In this document: positions 57,480 through 64,000 of the stretch, piece by piece
How positions within the stretch are numbered: the stretch's first letter is position 1
How the letters are laid out: the number at the start of each line of letters is the position of its first letter
DNA from: Gnetum montanum
Taxonomy: Eukaryota > Streptophyta > Gnetopsida > Gnetales > Gnetaceae
DNA: 64,000 nucleotides
Assembly: GCA_015680685.1 (NCBI GenBank)
Contig: MNCI01005415.1
Location: 407,631 to 471,630 of the forward strand
Direction of reading: 5' to 3'
Program-made: the position numbers and the translations under genes
Notes under the pieces: model-generated
What the model saw: the letters and a program-made list of their open reading frames with translations, nothing else
The model's database searches: none
Told to the model about the DNA's origin: nothing

Positions 57480-60375
57480 CCCCTGTTTTGACACTTTCCC
57501 CCTCTTCGATTCGTCCAAAAGATGAATCTCCTAAGGGGGGATGGCTTTGGGTCTAGGGTTTAGACCCTCTTTGGCAGGGTAGCACGGATTGTGCGGTTGT
57601 GGAAACATTCATCTTTGGTGACAAAGGTATAGATGCAAGGGGTGGAGACACAGGTTTGGAAGTACCAGGGGTGGTACCTCCTCCCAACATCTCACCTACG
57701 AAATGCAGTTCCCATTTTTTTGGACGAGAAGATGGTTCAGCTATTTTATGCTGGATGGGGGCTATCAAAGGAGTCAATCCCTTAATGATGAAAGCAGCTA
57801 GTGATGTTAGCGGGTAAAGTTGTGTGATTTTGCAAACAAGTGGTGCTAAGATGGCTGTCCTTGGAGGGACCCTTAGAATGAACAGCTGTTGCGAGTTTAG
57901 ATTAGCCACTCATGCCATTGGTACACTACGCTAAGGAACACGGATCACGAATGGCTGTTGGGGTGGCCTAGGATCGCTTTCAATGCTGATGCCATTGATG
58001 ACATAACTAGCATTATTGGCATTGAGGGGGTCTGTGTAGACATGAATAGATTGGATTTTAGGACATACTATGTTCCATTTGTCTAACACCAATTTTTCGT
58101 AGTCAATCAATATCTTGATGTCATCCTACAATGTGAGACAGTAATCCATGTTCTGACCACACTGTTAATGGTAGTCACAAAACCTGTCTAGCCTGAAACC
58201 CTTAGGAACTAGGGGTTCATTGTCCAGGGCCAAAGAGGGGTTCCTAAGGAGCTCGTAGTAGCGTTGATGTCTGCTGGTTGCTTCCTATGACATTTGTTTG
58301 TATTGCATGTGCCCCACTACCAACAGTTACTTCAAAAGTTCTGAAGGCTTGAGAGGCATTGTGGTGTACTTCAAACAATATTTACATTCAAATTTTGGCT
58401 TGTTTTGCATAGATGTCTTAGGTGCGGGCACTGGAGGTTGCGGTGCATTGCCCTATTTGGGCATGGGGTTAGTTGCAGGTATGGCTGGTTTCTTGTTATT
58501 CTTGTTACAATTGTTGCTAGGTCTGGGCTTGGCCTCAGTCGCCACAGTGGACACTGTTGTTGTTGGGGCCCTACCCTTGTCTTTCTTTGTGAAGGTGCTC
58601 TTGTAGACAATGTAGGCTAGGTCTTTGCTCATGTTAGCCGCATCCTATATACTCTTAGTCTGTGTGAAGGCTTGACTAAGAGTGTGAGGGATGAGGTAGT
58701 ACAGTTTATACTTGATAAAGTTGTTCACTGCACCTTTAAAGATGACCAATAAGTGGGCTTTCGTGATGGGCTTGCAGATTTCATTAAGGATTTCACTCCA
58801 GCGCTGGATGAATTTCTGGACTAGTTCCAGAGGCTCCTGCTTCACGCTCATTAGCTGGTCCAGTGTGGTCTCGGCCTTCAAGTTGTACTTGAAATGCATC
58901 ATAAACTTGATTAGAAGCTCTTCCAGAGTTGAAATGGATGAGCATGGCAGTGCGCGATACCAATCTAGGGCTTTCCTAGCTAGGGACATGGCGAAGACAC
59001 AAATAATCATGTGTGGCCATTATTGCAACAAAATAGATTCAGATCTAAAGGTAATAAGATGTGTGTTAGGATTCCCCTTCCCATCGTATTTCATGAAGTG
59101 CGGGAGAGACATCCCTGGGGGTAACATCAAATCAGGGATTACAGGGCTGACATGGTTGTCCTAGTAAAAGTCCATTACTTGTACCGTGTCAGACCTAACA
59201 GCTTTGAGGCATTTTATTTTCTCGGTGAGTGTTTGGATAAGATAGAATGCTTGATCTAGACCCTGTGACGTTGTGGACGATTGGGGAACTACTGAAGTAG
59301 CTCCCACCTATGGTATGGCGGGGGTAGTGGTTTGACCCATTGGTGGTACCATTGGGATCGCCCCCACGAACAGTGCCACCTGTGATATCCACCACCTAGT
59401 AGGTGGTGCTGTTGGAGCAGCAACCACGGGTTGAGCCATCGGATAGACCACTTATGTCACCAGTGGAATAGACCATAACCCTGTGTTAGGTTGTACCATT
59501 TGCGAGGCTTGGTAGGTCTAAGGGTGAATATAGTGAGACATCTACAACTGTTCTAGAATAGATGGAGAAGTGAATGGGATCCACCACATGGATGGGCCTG
59601 GGCCTCACACCGTGGCTGGAACAGATGTAAACGTAGGAATTGACATGGAAGTTATGTGCGATTGTGATGTAGGTACATCATGAACATGTGGCAGGCTAGC
59701 CGTGATTGCTGTGTTACGTGCTACAGGAATATGCTGATGAACAATTTGTAGAAGCATAGTTGTTGCAAATGAGACAAGGGAATAAGGATGTTGATACTCC
59801 AGGAATGTGGCATGGCTACTCATTGCAGGTGTAGTTGTAGGTTGCAGGAGCATAGGCGTGATGGCAAGGGAAGTAGTGATAGACAACAGGTTGGGCCAAA
59901 AGGACTAGGTAGGAGGAAGAAGAACAGGGTTGGCTTGACCTCCCTCATCAGATTGGGAATCAAGTTCCTCCTATCCATCTTAAAATGCATGATCCTGGTT
60001 GGATGCTATGTCCTGTTGCTCCCTAAGCCTAGCCAGCTGGATTAGCTGGTCTAGCAGCCTTTAGTTTACTTGCATCAAAGGTATGGAAATGTGAGGAGTG
60101 GGAACAAATTCCTTCCCGTCACAGTACCTAAACTCGAAGCCACATTTTCTTTCGAGCTTGTGTACATCCAAAGGTGGGTTTTCATAAACCTTTGCACAGA
60201 AAAATTTGTAATTCTTGTGTTGCTCGGCCAAGCCCTTAGGTCCTCAGTTTTAGATTTTGAGGGATCAATGTGTTTCCAGCATCGAGTTTTGCTGTTGTTC
60301 GGCACGAGTGGTGCCTTGAACCATGATAGGAACTTCCACATTGAAGGTGTTAGCAGCGGTAGTTGTGGTAGACAT
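57480..60375 (-). pseudogene. Element F gag
   Basis: ATG at 60375-60373 opens MSTTTTAANTFNVEVPIMVQ. A long Pro/Thr/Ser-rich N-terminal part (60300-59200) precedes the capsid-like domain at 59110-58645, which reads GNPNTHLITF, CVFAMSLARKALDWYRALP, FMMHFKYNLKAETTLDQLMS, QEPLELVQKFIQRWSE, a typical retrotransposon gag signature. Near 58190-58120 the reading FCDYHxQCGQNMDYC resembles a zinc-knuckle-like CxxH..G..C motif. The C-terminal Pro-rich part (57909-57553) leads to protease. Scattered stops, mostly TAG, break the frame. Confidence 0.85.
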
Positions 60376-60479
60376 TGCTACTAAGCTAGACAATTTTGTA
60401 AATAGAAAAAGCTAAGATGTTTTGCAAATGGAAAAAAGTAAAGAAATTTGAAGGTGAAATAGTTTTGCAAACGTAGAGA

Positions 60480-60990
60480 GCCAAGGGGTTGACAAGCAAC
60501 CATAAAGAAGGCTTTATGTCTTGCTGGGCTCCCGAGGAACCGTCGAGGTGACCGGTCTGCATCACACAATGCTTAAACAACCATGAAAGGGTGTCATGTT
60601 TATGCTAGTATGAAATATGGTATAGAACGCATGCAAGACTACCGTAAAAAGGAACGCAAGTCAACTGGAAACTAGAGGCTTTATGTCCTGTAGGGTTCCT
60701 GAGGAACCGTCGAGGAAACCAATCTTCACTGCATAGCACATAAACAACTGCAAAAGGGTGTCAAGTTTATGTTAACGCATATCAGGGTGCAGAAGGCTTA
60801 CAACAATATCATGAAAAGGTAAGCTAACTGGCAGTCAGAGGCTTTATGTCCTATAGGATTCCAGAGGAACCTTTGAGACAACCTATCTGCACTGCATAGC
60901 ACATAAACAACCAAAAAAGGGTATCAAGTTTACGCTAATGTGTATCAGGGTGTAGAAGGCTTACAAGACTACTGTGACACATGGAAAAGG
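60480..60990 (-). repeat. Leader tandem repeat of F, ~165-bp unit, three copies
   Basis: AGGCTTTATGTC, GAGGAACC(G/T)T(C/T)GAG, TGCATAGCACATAAACAAC and AAAGGGT(G/A)TCAAGTTTA recur at steps of about 167 and 163 bases (60511, 60678, 60841). The array lies between the 5' LTR and gag, so it forms the transcript leader. Confidence 0.85.
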
Positions 60991-61024
60991 GACTAAAAGG
61001 CCCTCCTTCTAGTTCTAGAAAGAC

Positions 61025-62572
61025 TATAGCGATCGAAAACGTCAGTGGCTAGAAAATGTTGAGGGGTTGTTGATTGACCATGGTCTTGACCCCGTCTCCA
61101 CGGGAGGGCCGTGCTAGATGTGAACAGTCTCCACGAGATGCCCTGAACAGTTTGGTCAACCAGACAGGGACTTAATCGGTGTCTATAAAAATTTTGCAAC
61201 GTGTTATTTGAAAGCGAGACTGATAATGCAAAGAAATAATTAAATGCAAAAGAAACAGAAAGCAATGTAAAATGAAATGGTAAACAAGAGATAACGTAAA
61301 AGAGATGTGGTTAAGAAAGTGCACCGCTTCAAAGCTATGGCCTCGCTATGTCAAGATGGATACAGTTGATTGCATAGTGCTGGGAAGTGCAGAGATCCCG
61401 AGAGTAACCAAGACGTGTAGAGTGGGATTGTTATATGCTTAAAGGTAGGTTTCGTTAACAATGCAACGTTCCACCAAGGTGGTAGAAGAGAACAGAACAA
61501 GATGCCCTCTAATGATGCCAACTATTTATAATGTTTAAACAGAGGGCTTACAATGCTTAAGGTTGTAGTGTCAGCCTTCTGCTTATTAGCCTACTAGACT
61601 ATTAGCTGACTAGCTTGCCAAAAGAATAGACTTGGGGGGGGGATTGATAACTTTTTAAAAAGGGGGATGCTAGGGATGCCAAAAAAGATCTTTTTAGCAT
61701 CGCTCATTGGGGTATTTATAGGACCAAGGGCATGCAAAATATATGGTTTGAACACCACATGCCCTGGGCCTGTGCTGACTTGTCTACACTGCACATGCCT
61801 GCATGACCATTGGGTGAGCCTGCCATGCCATAATTACAAGCCTACCATGCCATAATTGCATTGTTAGAGCAACGGTGTGATTAGGTGAGGTGCATTGATG
61901 ACACATAACGACTTTGCCACGTATTGCCATGATTTGTAGAGTAGCATGCTGGGGTAATGTAGTATCTTGTTACGTGTCTTGTTGCATGTGTAGGAAGCCT
62001 TTGAAGCATGCTGTCTATTTGATGTATGTTTGCTACACTATGCTACGCTATGTAGCGTAGCATAGCATAGCGACTGGCCTTAGTCGCAAAAGTATGTCGT
62101 TAACCTGCAAACTTTGTCTTTTGCACTGCGAAACTTGTAAACTTGCTAATCCCGCCCTTCAAATCACCTTTTGTCGCTTCTACAGAATTTCTTAGACTCG
62201 CTACACCTTGTAGCTTATCATAGTGTAGCAGCAAACATGACTTGATTTAGCCAAGTTCGCCGCTTTCTAATGGAAGTAGACATTGCTAACGGACTCGAAG
62301 TTGGGCCAGGGGACTAGTCATCCAGCTTTCTCTACAGTGTGCTATGCTAGCATAGCATAGCGTAGCATTACATTGTGCTTCTGCAAATGCCTTCTAAATT
62401 TTTCTACACTACGTGGCATAGCGTAGCGTAGCAGGAATCCTTAACTTAGAAAACTTGCTGAAGCGGACAATTTGAAATTCAAAGTATCCATCTCCTGAAG
62501 AACTACCGTTATGCTGCGTGAATTGCAAAGGCCTAGTAAAGCAAAAATGTCTTCGAATTTTGAGGTGTTTCA
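61025..62572 (-). mobile_element. Element F 5' LTR (1548 bp)
   Basis: It begins (minus) TGAAACACCTC at 62572 and ends CGCTATA at 61025, where the 3' LTR has CACTACA. It retains the TATA segment missing from the 3' LTR. Many C/T and G/A differences separate the two copies, so the insertion is old. Confidence 0.9.
61709..61722 (-). promoter_or_regulatory. TATA box of element F 5' LTR
   Basis: The minus strand reads CCTATAAATACCCC. It lies about 690 bases before the LTR end, comparable to D. Confidence 0.75.
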
Positions 62573-63540
62573 GCCAGTATGATGATGGAATGACGAAACT
62601 TCTTTGACTATTTCACTTTGGTGGATTATTCCTTGGATGACCCTTATTTTTTTAGGCTCCACCTTGATTCATACTTTTGAGATGCAATGCCTCAATACTG
62701 TGCCTTCCCAGACCATAAGATGGATCTTTTGCCAATTAAGCCAAAGGTTTGTTTTGACACATCTCTTCAACACCTGCTCAAGAGGATCCAAGGCTTGCTC
62801 AAATGTAGCGCCATCAATAGAAAAATCATCCATAAAAACTTTTACCCTACTATTGATCTATTATTGAAAAATGTTGAGAATTAGTCATTGAAATGTGGCT
62901 AGGGAATTACATAAACCAAATGGCATCTTTTGGTAAGCATAAGTCCCCTAAAGACTTGTGAAATTTTTCTATGACTGGTCCTCTAGTGCAATCTGGATTT
63001 GGTTATAGGCACTATAATCATCTAGAAAGTTGTAAAAGCTATGTCCCAAAATGGTGTCCAGCACTTGGTTGATGAAAGGAAATGGAAAATCATCCTTGAA
63101 AGTTGCCATGTTGAGCAGCCAGAAGTCAATGCACACCTGCCATTTTCCTCCTTTCTTTGGCATGATCATGAGTAGGTTGATCCACTTGATATCTATGATA
63201 GGGTAAATGAATCCCACTTTGAGGAGTTGTTCAATCTCCTTTTTGATAATCTATTTTAACATGGGATTCAAATGCCACTATGGTTGTCATTTCAACTTAA
63301 TAGTAGGGTCAATGTATATTTGGTGCTTGCATATTCTTGGATCTATCCCAGTTAGCTCAAAATATGACCAAGCAAAGGATATTGACCATTTTTCCATAGC
63401 TTTTATTAATTTTTCTTCTATTTAATAGCAAGATTAGCACTAATAATAAACAACCTTCCATTTTTCAAAAATACATACTTCATTCCAGCTGGTAGTGTCT
63501 TCAATTCAAGGGGCTCTTATTTAAAATTGTTAGGAATTTC
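62573..63540 (-). pseudogene. Element G RT, 5' part (continues from 49978)
   Basis: GCCAG (62573-62577) is the second copy of F's duplication. Beyond it the RT of G resumes, including the open stretch 63217-62969 with PKKGGKWQVCIDFWLLNMAT, FKDDFPFPFINQVLDTILGH and YNFLDDYSAYNQIQI. The first catalytic Asp is preserved. The sequence stays parallel to B's RT and upstream linker until about 63535 and then diverges abruptly. G's protease, gag and 5' LTR are not in the window. Confidence 0.85.
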
Positions 63541-64000
63541 TAGCTATAGTCCTTCCATTCTTGGCTTTTTTGGGCTAGGAGATCCATTTGCATTCATTGC
63601 TCGATCAGCTCATGGCTGGCTTGGACATTGTTCCTGACGATCATCCAATAGCGAACATAGTCAATCACAGTCGTTTGCCAATTCTCGTCATTGGTATCCC
63701 GAGCTTGCAGAAATTCATTTTTGGACTCATGGTATTCCACCCTAGTAGTTAGGGTGGTCTTCTCTTTTTCTGCTTTCTGCAACCTCTTCTAGAGATCTTC
63801 GTTGATATTCTGACTATCCCATAGAGAACGGGCTGAGTAAAACACACATTTATACATCTCATCGTAAATACGGCATGGTAGTTTAGTCACCTCTTGTGAG
63901 GGTTCAGGGGCAGCGTCTACATTGATTGTCTCTTTGGGATCCCATTTGAGGCAAGATGCTATAATACAAAGATGATAGTTAGATGCGACAAGATGATGTA
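63540..64000 (-). pseudogene. Second coiled-coil reading frame, function unknown
   Basis: The minus strand is open from the window edge with only single stops (TAG within EDL-KRL, TGA after LIEQ): CLKWDPKETINVDAAPEPSQ, EVTKLPCRIYDEMYKCVFYS, RLQKAEKEKTTLTTRVEYHE, VRNNVQASHELIEQ, MQMDLLAQKSQEWKDYS. It is rich in Glu, Lys, Gln and Leu with heptad-like spacing. Reading direction and style resemble the frame in H (45400-46930), so it may be another part of the same kind of ORF resumed after G. It continues beyond the window. Confidence 0.5.

Larger units (their letters stand above)
49979..62572 (-). mobile_element. Element F: complete Tat-like Ty3/gypsy, 12.6 kb, nested in G
   Basis: Both LTRs, a 5-bp duplication, polypurine tract, leader repeats, gag, protease, RT, RNase H, remnant second RNase H, integrase and post-pol repeat ORF are present on the minus strand. 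It is the most complete element in the window but not functional: RT has a frameshift and YMDN in place of YMDD, the second RNase H has lost its N-terminal half, and protease is followed by a stop. I could not recognise a primer site next to 61024. Confidence 0.92.

Noticed and set aside
58298-58606. 102-codon plus-strand frame with Gly/Leu-rich hydrophobic stretches
   Set aside because: It lies antisense to the gag of F, whose minus reading includes the zinc-knuckle-like segment.
61021-61024. Primer-binding site of F directly inside its 5' LTR
   Set aside because: The sequence inside (GTCTTTCTAGAACTAGAAGG on minus) did not match a tRNA 3' end I could name.

Overview
The window is nuclear DNA of a seed plant with a large, repeat-rich genome. 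A gymnosperm is plausible but cannot be proven from the sequence. Nearly everything identifiable is decayed LTR retrotransposon: AT-rich, with nested insertions, dying reading frames whose stops sit mostly where CAG, CAA, TGG or CGA codons would be expected, and no intact host gene. I found no rRNA, tRNA, CRISPR or bacterial feature.

Two Ty3/gypsy groups dominate. The first is Athila-like (elements A, B, G on the minus strand and E on the plus strand; LTR H belongs here too). It has ~830-870 bp LTRs with termini TGATGA...TCATCA, a primer site resembling the 3' end of tRNA-Asp, and the order gag, protease, RT/RNase H, integrase. The second is Tat-like (D plus, F minus, and an isolated LTR at the left edge). 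It has 1.4-2.0 kb LTRs starting TGAAACA, a polypurine tract AAAGAGGGGCCA(A/G), a second RNase H domain before integrase, and a repeat tract after integrase. A Ty1/copia fragment and a possible copia LTR are also present.

Layout. 1-1362: Tat-like LTR. ~1540-8915: element A (minus), whose 5' LTR cuts a copia integrase at 8916-9900. 9.9-12.5 kb: a different-looking tract with one candidate spliced exon and a diverged tandem array. 12.5-17.1 kb: AT-rich, little recognised. 17.1-39.6 kb: a three-level nest. Element E (plus) is split in gag by element B (17794-33924, 5-bp duplication ATATT), and B is split in gag by the 5'-truncated Tat-like element D (~24880-31087). 39.6-44.3 kb: AT-rich, unassigned. 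44.3-46.9 kb: LTR H and a decayed coiled-coil reading frame. 46950-63540: element G (minus), split in its RT by the complete Tat-like element F (49979-62572, 5-bp duplication GCCAG). 63540-64000: another coiled-coil reading frame.

The most interesting signal follows the integrase of both D and F. The tract after pol encodes a decapeptide repeat with core (Y/H)Y(D/N)xKLA. In F it opens three bases after the pol stop and stays open for 157 codons although the spacing of the units varies. An exact 78-bp duplication flanking the N-gap at 34071-34088 is almost certainly an assembly artefact.
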